Shown here one piece after another: positions 43,152 to 51,898 of a stretch of 64,000 nt of DNA. The position numbers were made by a program, and so were the translations under genes. Each line of letters opens with the position of its first letter. Within the stretch, counting starts at the first letter, position 1. Source of the DNA: Gammaproteobacteria bacterium (GTDB taxonomy: Bacteria > Pseudomonadota > Gammaproteobacteria > Pseudomonadales > Pseudohongiellaceae); contig JAPPOG010000004.1 in assembly GCA_028818225.1 (NCBI GenBank), forward strand, positions 62,001-126,000, in the 5' to 3' direction. Below the pieces are notes generated by a model. That model saw nothing but the letters and a program-made list of their open reading frames with translations, was not told the DNA's origin and did no database searches.

Positions 43152-44480
43152 ATGGTTGATACTACTTACTCTACTACTGAAGAAGAGGCCGTCAGCACCG
43201 GCCCCGTTATCGGTAAACAACGAATTCGTTCTATTGATACCTTACGCGGAGTGGCGCTACTGGGCATCCTGTTACTCAACATCGTTGCCTTCGCACAACC
43301 CTTTGCGGCTTACTTCAATCCAACAGTCGATGGCGCTGACAGCGGCATAAATCTCGCCGTTGCCTTAACGGTTGATATCTGGTTCGAGGGTGCTTTCCGA
43401 ACAATATTCTCCATGTTATTTGGTGCCGGACTTCTGATCTTTATCTCCAAGCCGGGTGTTGATGAAAGCGTTACCAAATCACTTTATTACCGCCGTACCT
43501 GGTTACTGGTTTGTTTCGGTTTGTTTAACGCTTACATTCTGGTTTGGGCAGGAGACATTCTGTATGCCTACGGTATGACCGGATTGATACTGTACTTTTT
43601 TCGAGATTTCCCAGCGAAGAAGCTAGCCCAGTTTGCCGCAATGATTTTTCTTTTGCTTGGAATCTTGCACACTGGATTACACTTTAGTGCAAGCTCGCTT
43701 TATGGTGCTTACCAGGAAGTGGCAGCATTGCCAGAAGGAACGCTACTGTCTGAAGAACAACAGGAAGTATTAAACAACTGGGACGCATTTCAGCAACAGC
43801 AGTTTATGTCTCCGGATCAGATAGCAGCTGAATTGGAAACCCGTCAAGGCGGATATATAAGTAACTTTATTTTAACTGCGGGCATCAACATTCCATTGCA
43901 GACATTTTTGTTCCTGATAAACGTTATTTGGGATGTAGGCGCAATGATGCTGTTAGGCATGGCGTTCATGAAATGGAATATCTTCGATGCATCTCAAAGT
44001 TTGAGATTTTATCTGAAGATGACTGCCTTGGGATTCGGAATTGGATTGCTCGTTAATACCTGGGAAGCAGTCACTTATGTGACTAGTGGCTTCGAGCCTC
44101 AATGGATCTCCACAGCACGCCCAAGCTATGACATCGGTCGCCTTGCCATGGCCATGGGATACATCGGCCTGGTTATGACTATTTGTAAACTGGGAGTTTT
44201 ATCCTGGTTAAGGCATGGTCTGGCTTGTGTCGGTCAAATGGCATTGACTAATTACTTATCACAATCCCTGATTTGTAATGTAATTTTCATGGGCTTTGGT
44301 TTTGGTTTGTTTGGCCAGCTGGAAAGACTGGAAATCTACTATATTGTTTTTGGTGTGTGGATATTCCAGATAATATTTAGCATTTATTGGCTAAAGCATT
44401 ATCGCTTCGGGCCTGCTGAATGGTTGTGGCGTAGTCTTACCTATAAAAAGAAACAATCGCTGAAATTACAAGATGCTTAA
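43152..44480 (+). CDS. DUF418 multi-pass membrane protein
   Basis: The 442-residue protein has about 10 transmembrane helices. The start IRSIDTLRGVALLGILLLNI and the WFEGAFRTIFSMLFGAGLLIF segment, along with the C-terminal IFQIIFSIYWLKHYRFGPAE, are characteristic of DUF418 proteins of the YeiB type. The C-terminal region ends in the usual GPAEWLWRSLTY. Function is unknown; acyl transfer has been suggested for related proteins. The ATG lacks a good ribosome-binding site. The enoyl-CoA hydratase gene follows 8 bases later. Confidence 0.9.
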   Translation: MVDTTYSTTEEEAVSTGPVIGKQRIRSIDTLRGVALLGILLLNIVAFAQPFAAYFNPTVDGADSGINLAVALTVDIWFEGAFRTIFSMLFGAGLLIFISKPGVDESVTKSLYYRRTWLLVCFGLFNAYILVWAGDILYAYGMTGLILYFFRDFPAKKLAQFAAMIFLLLGILHTGLHFSASSLYGAYQEVAALPEGTLLSEEQQEVLNNWDAFQQQQFMSPDQIAAELETRQGGYISNFILTAGINIPLQTFLFLINVIWDVGAMMLLGMAFMKWNIFDASQSLRFYLKMTALGFGIGLLVNTWEAVTYVTSGFEPQWISTARPSYDIGRLAMAMGYIGLVMTICKLGVLSWLRHGLACVGQMALTNYLSQSLICNVIFMGFGFGLFGQLERLEIYYIVFGVWIFQIIFSIYWLKHYRFGPAEWLWRSLTYKKKQSLKLQDA

Positions 44481-44488
44481 TATAAATC

Positions 44489-45259
44489 ATGAGTTTTAAT
44501 TTTCTCACTGTAGAGCGAGACGACCAGATTGCGCAGATCACATTGCGTCGTCCAGAATGTGGCAATGCATTAAGTCTCGCTTTAATGCGGGAGATAACTA
44601 CAGCAGCGAATTCCTTTAAGTATGATACCGATACGCGGGTAGTGATTTTCCGCGGTGAGGGCAAGCACTTTTGCGTTGGAGCAGATCTGAAAGATGATGA
44701 GCGCTGGCAAGCCAATGAAAGTGGCGATCTGTTAACCAGAACCAGGCTTACCCAGGTGGGTCGCGACCTTCTTGAAAGTATTCTCGGTATCAATCAGGTC
44801 ACTATCGCGGTGATACAGGGTGCAGCGGCCGGGGGCGGTGCCTGCATACCAACGGCTTGTGATTTCAGGATAGGCGCAGATGACTGCATCATCGGCTACC
44901 CCGAAGTGAAGCTCAGCATGAATCTGAGTTGGGGCGCATTACCGTTGTGCTACAACCTGGTAGGTCCGGCCATCGCCAAACGCATGGTTATCGGTGGGGA
45001 TCTGGAAAAAGCTGAAGACCTGCTCAAGTGGGGATTTCTGGATGAAACTGTTACAGCGGAAAAATTGGAATCCAGGGCGCTCGAAATGGCTGAATACTAT
45101 GCCAGCCGGCCGGCATTGGCAGCGCAAATGATTAAGCGCGGGATAAATGCATTGCAGCTGGCTAATGCCGGGATCATGCACATGGATGGGGATCAGAATG
45201 CGCTGGCTACCCTGAGCGAAGAATTCATCCAGGCGCGGGATGCATTTCTCAATAAATAG
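44489..45259 (+). CDS. enoyl-CoA hydratase/isomerase family protein
   Basis: The 256-residue protein has the crotonase fold: the oxyanion-hole segment GKHFCVGADLKDDE near residue 56 and AAAGGGACIPTACDFRIGAD near 112. PEVKLSMNLSWGALPLCYNL near 137 is the second site, where the usual Gly-rich turn is altered (SWGALP), so hydratase activity may be lost or changed. It acts on an acyl-CoA in the cytosol. It is followed after 12 bases by a membrane protein gene (broken). GAG-type ribosome-binding sites are poor. Confidence 0.88.
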   Translation: MSFNFLTVERDDQIAQITLRRPECGNALSLALMREITTAANSFKYDTDTRVVIFRGEGKHFCVGADLKDDERWQANESGDLLTRTRLTQVGRDLLESILGINQVTIAVIQGAAAGGGACIPTACDFRIGADDCIIGYPEVKLSMNLSWGALPLCYNLVGPAIAKRMVIGGDLEKAEDLLKWGFLDETVTAEKLESRALEMAEYYASRPALAAQMIKRGINALQLANAGIMHMDGDQNALATLSEEFIQARDAFLNK

Positions 45260-45271
45260 AAGGAATAAGCG

Positions 45272-45829
45272 GTGGATCACGTTTCGGTTTTAATTATTGC
45301 TATCGAGGTTTCGATAGGACTCATGGGTTTCGCCGGTATCGTAGTTGCATTTCAGTTTCAGAATGGACGAGAAATCAGGCGTAGGGAGATTCTGGGTTTA
45401 ACCCTATTGGTTCAAAACGGACTGGTAAGCTCCCTTTTTGCCACGATTCCCCTGGTGCTCGAAAGCTTTGAAATTCCTCTTTCGCGAGTCTGGCAAATTT
45501 GTAGTGCGCTTTCTATTTGCAATTACTTTTTTATGGCGGTGCTTTGGGTGAGGCGCTTGGCGAATTCGGACATCACTAATAAGTCACAACTGCTTTTCTA
45601 CTACAGTATGTTCATTCCTAATATTCCCATTGTCATTCTTCTGTTTATGAATGTCTTCGGGATAGTTTTCGAGCACTAATTTGGCCCTTACCTTCTTGCG
45701 CTGGTTTACCCTCTCATTCTTACTGGAATTATCTTTGCCCAACTAATTTTGGCTCCTCTCTGGCGCCAGGTGTTCAAGGCAGAAAAAGCAGTCGGGGAGC
45801 AGGCAGAACCTCATACAGAGCAGGCATAG
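45272..45829 (+). pseudogene. four-helix membrane protein interrupted by TAA
   Basis: From a GTG start (AAGGA ahead) the frame encodes three helices (ending VFGIVFEH), then TAA at 45677-45679, and continues in frame with FGPYLLALVYPLILTGIIFA, a fourth helix, and a tail to TAG at 45829. The first helix resembles the protein at 13008-13490, and that relative also has a fourth helix, which supports treating this as one 185-residue protein with a nonsense codon. Function unknown. The 190 bases after it (45830-46019) show only a short open frame on the minus strand that I would not call. Confidence 0.7.
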
Positions 45830-46019
45830 CATTCATCGGCGGGCGCTGTGAGTTGTCAGAAGTAGGGCAAAGCAGTACCATTCACAACCGCTTCAGCTTG
45901 TAGCGTTTGTTCTTTCCCGATCGCTTTCAGATATTTCTTATCGTCGCGATTTCGCTCGTCGAAGCTATCTCTTCATCAATAGACAAAGTTCGCAGGAAGC
46001 GAAGGTATTGTTGTGAGTC

Positions 46020-47399
46020 ATGTTGTTTGATCGATTACATTTCAATAAAGACACTCTGCGCGAGCTGGTGAAGATTGCACTGCCAATGGTAGTGTCACAG
46101 GGTACCTTTGCCGTGATGATTTTCACCGATCGCTACTTCATGTCGCAGATCGATCCTGTGCACATGGCAGCAGCCCTGGGTGGTGGCGTCGCTACCTTTT
46201 TCTCCTTCTGCTTTTTCTCCGGATTGCTTTCCTATGCCAATGCGCTTGCTGCTCAATATCTCGGCGCGGGGGAGATTGGTAAATGCTCAAAGGTGGTTAC
46301 CCAGGGAGTTATCATGACGGTAATGTGTTCACCCTTTCTGGTGATCATTACCTATTTTGTTTCCGGCATATTTGCAGGCATGGGCCACGACCCAGTTCAG
46401 GTTGAGCTGGAGCGCGCTTATTACCTCATTTTGATGATGGGTGTGGTCATTACCCTGGCAAAAATTTGTATCTCTTCTTATTTTGCTGGCATTGGCAGAA
46501 CTTACATCGTGATGATCTGCGATGTATGCGGTCTGGTACTTAACGTGCCTTTAAGTTACGTCATGGTGTTCGGTGCGTTGGGATTTCCCGAATTGGGTAT
46601 TGTTGGTGCTGGTGTTTCCACGATTGTTTCAACGCTCTTCGCCTTCCTGTTATTCATTGCTTTTTACCTGGGCAAAGAACATCGGGAGAAATTCCGTGTT
46701 ATGGAATCCTTTAAATTCGATTCCGGCATTTTCCGCCGCTTCCTGCGACTTGGTTTTCCTTCTGGCGCAGAGCTCTTCCTCAACGTGGCAGCGTTTAATT
46801 TATTCCTGCTGATGTTTCAGGCTTATGGTGTGGTGGAAGGCGCATCAGCTGCCATTGTTTTTAACTGGGATATGCTTTCCTTTGTCCCAATGATCGGATT
46901 AAACATCGGTGTGATTAGTCTTATTGGTCGCTTCGTTGGTGCCAACGATATGGAAAGAACTAATGAAGTTATTGCGGCAGGTTTTCTAATTGGATTTTGT
47001 TACTCCGCAATCCTCGCCATACTCTACATTACGTTGCGCTTTCCGCTGGTGGAGATTTTCGCGCCACCTGAAGGAGATTTCTCCCAGATCAGGGAATTGT
47101 CTGCTTTTATGATGATTGGTTTATCCAGTTATGCCATGGCTGATGCCATTATCCTGGTTTCTGGCGGTGTATTGCGGGGAGCCGGTGATACACGCTGGTT
47201 GATGATTACTTCAGTAATTCTCCATTGGGCGATGTTGGTGGCGCAGTATTACATCATACTGGTATGGGAGTTTGGCCCCCGAGTATCCTGGCTGGCTTTT
47301 TGCGCCCTTATTTTTGCCATTGCCGTGGTTTATGTTTGGCGCCTGCAAAGCGGAATATGGCGCGATCCAGAGCGTCTAAAAATGGTAATGGCGGAATAG
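46020..47399 (+). CDS. MATE-family multidrug/toxin exporter
   Basis: The 459-residue protein has 12 transmembrane helices in two halves, each starting with a signature-like segment: IALPMVVSQGTFAVMIFTDR near residue 18 and FPSGAELFLNVAAFNLFLLM near 246. The interhalf repeat and the length fit the MATE family of Na+- or H+-driven drug antiporters. The substrate is unknown. It stands alone, and ends 81 bases before the next gene on the strand. No regulator is adjacent. Confidence 0.92.
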   Translation: MLFDRLHFNKDTLRELVKIALPMVVSQGTFAVMIFTDRYFMSQIDPVHMAAALGGGVATFFSFCFFSGLLSYANALAAQYLGAGEIGKCSKVVTQGVIMTVMCSPFLVIITYFVSGIFAGMGHDPVQVELERAYYLILMMGVVITLAKICISSYFAGIGRTYIVMICDVCGLVLNVPLSYVMVFGALGFPELGIVGAGVSTIVSTLFAFLLFIAFYLGKEHREKFRVMESFKFDSGIFRRFLRLGFPSGAELFLNVAAFNLFLLMFQAYGVVEGASAAIVFNWDMLSFVPMIGLNIGVISLIGRFVGANDMERTNEVIAAGFLIGFCYSAILAILYITLRFPLVEIFAPPEGDFSQIRELSAFMMIGLSSYAMADAIILVSGGVLRGAGDTRWLMITSVILHWAMLVAQYYIILVWEFGPRVSWLAFCALIFAIAVVYVWRLQSGIWRDPERLKMVMAE

Positions 47400-47480
47400 T
47401 CTGCCGCCTTTAGCTTGCAGATATTTTCCATAGGATATAGCCTCTGTGCATACCCCAAAAGCTCTGTAAAGAGAGGCGTT

Positions 47481-48692
47481 ATGAATAAGATTAGCAAGCG
47501 CGTAATGGCCATCATCACAGCATTTACTGTGATTCTATTCGGTGGAAAAGCGGTACTTTCCCAGTCGCAATATCCTGCAAACCTCCTTGAGCAGAAAGGG
47601 AGTTTTTCTGCAGGTGCTGCCCGGGCGCTCGGGCAACCCTTTCGTGGCGTGGCAACCTCTGATGGTATTGTCGAAGGGCTCTTTCCTATCAAATCCACCG
47701 GTGTATCTACTGCGCCAATTAGAGATGCGGCAGACGCATTTCTGGCAACTTTGAGCACTGCGGATCTTTCGCGAACTCACTTCGCCATTAATGACCCGGA
47801 ATGGAGAGACTGGTCCAACGTGGATGTCGGTATTTTCCCTCGCCGGGGAATGAGTCTGGAAGACATGAATGATACGCAAAAAGAAGCGGCATGGAATTTA
47901 TTGAGTGTTGCATTAAGTGCCGAAGGACTGGAACAAACGCAAAACATCATGAAAACTGAACAGACCCTGTTTGAGATTAATGGTGAACCAATTCGATACG
48001 GCGTTGATAAGTATTATGTGACCATGATGGGTATTCCCTCTGCAGATGGACCCTGGGGATTTCAATTAGACGGCCATCACCTGGTAATTAATTATTTTGT
48101 TCTCGGTGATCAGGTTGTAATGACACCAGCATTCTGGGGTGGGGAGCCTGTGTATGCCGACTCCGGCATGTATGAAGGCAATCATATCTTGCAGGAAGAG
48201 CAGAACACCGGGCTGGCGTTAATGCAAAGTCTTAGTCGGTCTCAACAAGCTGTGGCAACTATCGATCCGGATAAAGTGCGTAATAATCAGATTGCTGCAG
48301 CCAACCAAGATAATCTCACCCTTGATTATGAAGGTATAAAAGGGAGCGATTTAGACAGCCAGCAAAAACTGAATTTACTCAATGTCATTCGTTCTTTCGT
48401 AGGCGCCATGCGCGATCCCCATGCAGCAGTGACCATGGATGAGATTGGCCAACATATTGAAGACACTTATTTTGCCTGGATCGGTGGCTCTGATGACGAT
48501 GCTATTTTCTATTATCGAGTGCATAGTCCAGTCGTATTGATCGAATTCGATCATCAGGGGCCTGTGGGGACATTGCATAAGAACGAACCGGGAGTGCCTA
48601 CCCGTGATCATATTCATACAGTCATCAGAACGCCGAATGGTAATGACTATGGAAAAGATTTGTTAGCACAACATTTAGCTGAGGCGCATTAG
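47481..48692 (+). CDS. exported DUF3500 protein
   Basis: The ATG at 47481 (GAGAGGCGTT ahead) gives 403 residues with a signal peptide ending around VLSQ. The mature part shows DUF3500 blocks: LSRTHFAINDPEWRDWSNV, RRGMSLEDMNDTQKEAAWNL, YYVTMMGIPSADGPWGFQLD, GHHLVINYFV, and PVVLIEFDHQGPVGTLHKNE followed by HIHTVIRTPNGNDYGKDLL. DUF3500 is widespread in environmental bacteria; its role is unknown. It lies 12 bases before the GGT gene and probably shares its transcript. Confidence 0.88.
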   Translation: MNKISKRVMAIITAFTVILFGGKAVLSQSQYPANLLEQKGSFSAGAARALGQPFRGVATSDGIVEGLFPIKSTGVSTAPIRDAADAFLATLSTADLSRTHFAINDPEWRDWSNVDVGIFPRRGMSLEDMNDTQKEAAWNLLSVALSAEGLEQTQNIMKTEQTLFEINGEPIRYGVDKYYVTMMGIPSADGPWGFQLDGHHLVINYFVLGDQVVMTPAFWGGEPVYADSGMYEGNHILQEEQNTGLALMQSLSRSQQAVATIDPDKVRNNQIAAANQDNLTLDYEGIKGSDLDSQQKLNLLNVIRSFVGAMRDPHAAVTMDEIGQHIEDTYFAWIGGSDDDAIFYYRVHSPVVLIEFDHQGPVGTLHKNEPGVPTRDHIHTVIRTPNGNDYGKDLLAQHLAEAH

Positions 48693-48704
48693 CAGAAGTA
48701 GATT

Positions 48705-50534
48705 ATGAAAAGACATGATTTTTTTTCTTTGTTGCGAAGTGTAGTTTTTATAACGCCTTTTTTTACGCAATTTGCTCAAGCCCAATCGCCAAACCCCTTT
48801 GGTATTCCTACGGCAGAATCACCAACGCCTGCGGCTAATGTTGTTGCTGCTCCGGGTGCCCGGGCTCAAGGTTGGTTAAGCCAGGGCCGCTCAGAAGTCA
48901 TTGCCCGGCACGGCATTGTTGCCACGAGCGATACTCAGGCGGCGCAGGCTGGTTTGGAAATTCTGCAACGCGGAGGCAATGCCATTGATGCGGCAGTTGC
49001 AGCGGGCGCCGTACTAGACGTAACTTCACAGAACGATACTGGCATTGCCGGTGACTTGTTTGCGCTGGTGTATGTTGCTGAAGAACAGAAACTTTATGCA
49101 CTTAATTCAGCAGGCTGGGCGCCAGCAGGCTGGACGCCGGAATTCTTTAAAGAAGAACTGGAATTGGAGCGAGTGCCTGGAACCGGCGTTAATGCGGCGA
49201 CCGTGCCCGGAGCGATTTCCGGTTACGATGCTTTACTTAATCGATTTGGCACCATGAGTTTCAAGGAAACTTTTGAGCGAGCTGCCCAAATTGCTGAAGA
49301 AGGATGGGGTCAAGGGGAGCGTCGGCATAGAGACCTAGACTCTGCAGTTAATCGATTAATCGAGGATGAATACACTGCCAGCGTTTTTTTGGAAGAAAAT
49401 AATGCACCTCCTTTATACAGCATACTCCGCAATCCTGATCTCGCTAATGCGCTACGGCTGATTCAAGAGCAGGGTCGTGATGCATTTTACAGAGGGCCGA
49501 TTGCCGATGCCCTGGTTGCCAGAGTGCAAGAAGGTGGGGGAGTCATGACCCATGAAGACCTGGCGGAATTTGAGTCGGAATGGGTGGAGCCAATCTCAAC
49601 CAACTACCATGGCTACGACATTTTTCAATTGCCGCCTCCGGGCCAGGGCTGGGCTGCGCTGGAAATGCTGAATATCCTGGAAGTTTGCGCGCCGGTACAC
49701 GATCTAAATCTTACTGCACTTGGTCCATCCAATCCTGATTACTGGCACTTCCTGGTTGAAGCGAAGAAGCTGGCGTATTCAGATCTGCAGGCTTATAACG
49801 GTGATCCCTTGTTCGCCGATGTTCCCATAGAGAAATTATTAGATAAATCCTATGCTGCCAGCCTGTGCGATCGCATCGACATGAATAAGGCGTCAGAACC
49901 TGCCGTTAAAGGAGGATTAGATGGTGGCACAATTTATCTAACAACAGCAGATCGCTGGGGCAACATGGTCTCCTTTATTCACAGTATCTTTTCTGTTTAT
50001 GGCTCGGCAGTTGCTATACCTCCTTATGGCATGATTCTCCATAACCGCGGCGTGGCTTTCTCCCTCGATCCTGAATCACCCAATGTTGTGGCGCCACGTA
50101 AAAGACCCTTTCATTCAATCATTGCTGGCTTTGTTATGCAGAATGGCGAGCCTTTAATGACCTTTGGCAATATGGGTGGTGCAGTGCAACCTGAAACCCA
50201 TGCGCAGCATATGGTTAACGTAATAGATCATGGCATGAATATTCAGATGACCACTGACGCTGCGCGTTTTACCCATAGCCAAAGCAGTAACCGGTTATCC
50301 TTGGAGCACAGCCTTTATAATCTGGTTGGACGTGCATTGGAGGCAAAGGGACATGAAGTAAGGCCCGTAAATGGTGGTGCTGTTGGTGGTTACCAGGGCA
50401 TTCTATTTACCAAAGACCCGAGTCTTCCGGTACCTGTTTATTCTCTGCAGAGCATCGATGAAGATCATCCAGTGAATGGAATCTATCGTGCCGGATCTGA
50501 TCATCGCAAAGATGGTGGCGCTGTCGGTTGGTAG
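48705..50534 (+). CDS. ggt: exported gamma-glutamyltransferase-like Ntn hydrolase
   Basis: The 609-residue protein has a signal peptide (to about residue 26, AQAQ) and the GGT fold: GIVATSDTQAAQAGLEILQR near 70 and GNAIDAAVAAGAVL are the N-terminal hallmark. Cleavage of the proenzyme should occur before the Thr at residue 409 in GGLDGGTIYLTTADRWGN. The usual HTTHxS nucleophile context is altered to GGTIYLTTAD, so substrate or activity may differ from classical GGT. Substrate-binding NMGGAVQPETHAQHMVN near 487 is present. It acts in the periplasm on gamma-glutamyl compounds or related acyl amides. Confidence 0.85.
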   Translation: MKRHDFFSLLRSVVFITPFFTQFAQAQSPNPFGIPTAESPTPAANVVAAPGARAQGWLSQGRSEVIARHGIVATSDTQAAQAGLEILQRGGNAIDAAVAAGAVLDVTSQNDTGIAGDLFALVYVAEEQKLYALNSAGWAPAGWTPEFFKEELELERVPGTGVNAATVPGAISGYDALLNRFGTMSFKETFERAAQIAEEGWGQGERRHRDLDSAVNRLIEDEYTASVFLEENNAPPLYSILRNPDLANALRLIQEQGRDAFYRGPIADALVARVQEGGGVMTHEDLAEFESEWVEPISTNYHGYDIFQLPPPGQGWAALEMLNILEVCAPVHDLNLTALGPSNPDYWHFLVEAKKLAYSDLQAYNGDPLFADVPIEKLLDKSYAASLCDRIDMNKASEPAVKGGLDGGTIYLTTADRWGNMVSFIHSIFSVYGSAVAIPPYGMILHNRGVAFSLDPESPNVVAPRKRPFHSIIAGFVMQNGEPLMTFGNMGGAVQPETHAQHMVNVIDHGMNIQMTTDAARFTHSQSSNRLSLEHSLYNLVGRALEAKGHEVRPVNGGAVGGYQGILFTKDPSLPVPVYSLQSIDEDHPVNGIYRAGSDHRKDGGAVGW

Positions 50535-50654
50535 TTATGAGTTGCATGAATTCGAACTCGCTTTTCGACGCGCCGTAAATACATCCCTGCGGGCGATGGT
50601 CGCGCAAGCGACGTTCCAATTCATGCTCTTGTGGATCGTACATGAAGTAGTAAT

Positions 50655-50825
50655 ATGATCTCGAAAGAGACGATGAGTGAGTACATGGAAGTACGACTTT
50701 TGCGAAGCAAATGCGAGCTCGAAGAATTTCAGGAAAATCGCACTTTTGCGCCAGAATATTTTGAGCGACTGAGAAAAAATACAGGGAAGTATTTTTACGA
50801 TCAAGGGAACAAAATATGGAAATAA
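50655..50825 (+). CDS. 56-residue protein overlapping coxG start
   Basis: An ORF below the size limit runs from ATG 50655 to TAA 50825: ISKETMSEYMEVRLLRSKCE, then LEEFQENRTFAPEYFERLRK and a short KYFYDQGNKIWK tail. Composition and helix pattern look coding. Its last codons overlap the coxG ATG (50816) by 10 bases, an arrangement typical of translational coupling. An inner ATG at 50673 with AAAGAG ahead is an alternative start. The large minus-strand ORFs here (50407-51030) are antisense. I do not recognise a family; it may belong with the cox genes. Confidence 0.4.
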   Translation: MISKETMSEYMEVRLLRSKCELEEFQENRTFAPEYFERLRKNTGKYFYDQGNKIWK

Positions 50826-51268
50826 TTTCAGAGCAGCGAATTCCAGCTTCACGGGATGAAGTTTGGGCAGCGCTGAATGATACAGAAATTCTAAAACAGG
50901 CCATGCCTGGTTGTGAAAGTTTCGAAGCAATTGAAGAAAATGTGTTCGAAGCAAAAATTACCGCCAAGGTGGGCCCGGTTAAAGCCAAATTCAAATTCAA
51001 TGTTGAGCTGACCGATATTGATGCTCCCAATGGTTATACAATCAAGGGAGAGGGCCAGGGTGGTGTAGCCGGATTCGCCAAGGGATCCGCTAAAGTCGAT
51101 CTCACGGAAGACGGGGTTGAGACAATTCTCGCCTACAATGTCCAGGCCAATGTTGGCGGCAAACTCGCCCAGCTTGGCGCACGTTTAATCGATGGCACAG
51201 CAAAGAAAATGGCCGATGAGTTTTTCGGTAATTTCAACGAGTTACTGGGCGGTACTGATTCCGCTTGA
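50816..51268 (+). CDS. coxG: CoxG-type SRPBCC protein
   Basis: The 150-residue protein starts SEQRIPASRDEVWAALNDTE and contains the AMPGCESFEAI segment and the FNVELTDIDAPNGYTIKGEG block typical of CoxG. CoxG in CO dehydrogenase systems is thought to anchor the enzyme at the membrane or help assemble it; it has the SRPBCC lipid-binding fold. It leads the cox cluster and is followed after a gap of 156 bases by coxS. The 56-residue ORF upstream overlaps its start. Confidence 0.9.
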   Translation: MEIISEQRIPASRDEVWAALNDTEILKQAMPGCESFEAIEENVFEAKITAKVGPVKAKFKFNVELTDIDAPNGYTIKGEGQGGVAGFAKGSAKVDLTEDGVETILAYNVQANVGGKLAQLGARLIDGTAKKMADEFFGNFNELLGGTDSA

Positions 51269-51424
51269 CCTCTGCCTGCCAATCTCTGAAACTGGCTAGC
51301 CCGCATTTCGCATCAAATGCTTATGAATTGTGGGTTTTGCCCAGCTTGAGTTAATCGAGTGACAAGAAAGAAGTTGTGGCGCTGTGCCAGTGGATAGCGT
51401 CCAGAAAATGAAGGGAGAGAGACC

Positions 51425-51895
51425 ATGCTAACCGTATCAATGAAGGTCAACGAACAGGCTGTTAGTGGAGAGGTGGAAGACCGCACTCTGCTCGTTGAAT
51501 TCCTGAGAGAAAATTTGCGCTTAACTGGAACCCATGTTGGTTGTGACACGAGCCAGTGTGGTGCCTGTGTCGTTCATGTGGACGGCGCGTCAGTTAAGTC
51601 TTGCACCATGTTGGCGGTGCAAGCTGATGGCTGTGACGTGACCACTATCGAAGGTCTTACTAATGGCGCCGAATTACATCCCATGCAACAGGCATTTAAA
51701 GACAACCATGGTTTGCAATGTGGTTTTTGTACGCCGGGCATGGTGATGAGCGCAATCGATATCGTTAATCGCAATGGAAGCGGTGTTGACGAAGCAACAG
51801 TACGTAAGGAATTAGAAGGTAATATCTGTCGCTGCACTGGTTATCACAATATTGTGAAAGCGGTTCAGGCTGGCGCCAAGAATATGGGGGGCTAG
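51425..51895 (+). CDS. coxS: Cox-type molybdenum hydroxylase, [2Fe-2S] small subunit
   Basis: The 156-residue protein carries both iron-sulfur sites of the family: the plant-type cluster [15 protein letters not shown] with the following C (near residues 40-60) and the C-terminal helical cluster CGFCTPGM and CRCTGYHNI near 100-142. It passes electrons from the Mo site to FAD. GGGAGAGACC precedes the ATG. coxL starts 3 bases after its stop, so the S and L subunits are translationally coupled. Confidence 0.95.
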   Translation: MLTVSMKVNEQAVSGEVEDRTLLVEFLRENLRLTGTHVGCDTSQCGACVVHVDGASVKSCTMLAVQADGCDVTTIEGLTNGAELHPMQQAFKDNHGLQCGFCTPGMVMSAIDIVNRNGSGVDEATVRKELEGNICRCTGYHNIVKAVQAGAKNMGG

Positions 51896-51898
51896 CAC

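Noticed and set aside
45830-46019. Minus-strand fragment ending NGTALPYF
   Set aside because: Open for only about 37 codons, no start codon, and upstream frame has two stops; not enough to call a gene remnant.
50407-51030. 207-residue minus-strand ORF opposite ggt and coxG
   Set aside because: It lies antisense to the coxG start and the ggt end, which are well supported, and it contains no recognisable domain. The part starting MYDPQEHELERRLRDHRP looks protein-like but has no ribosome-binding site.
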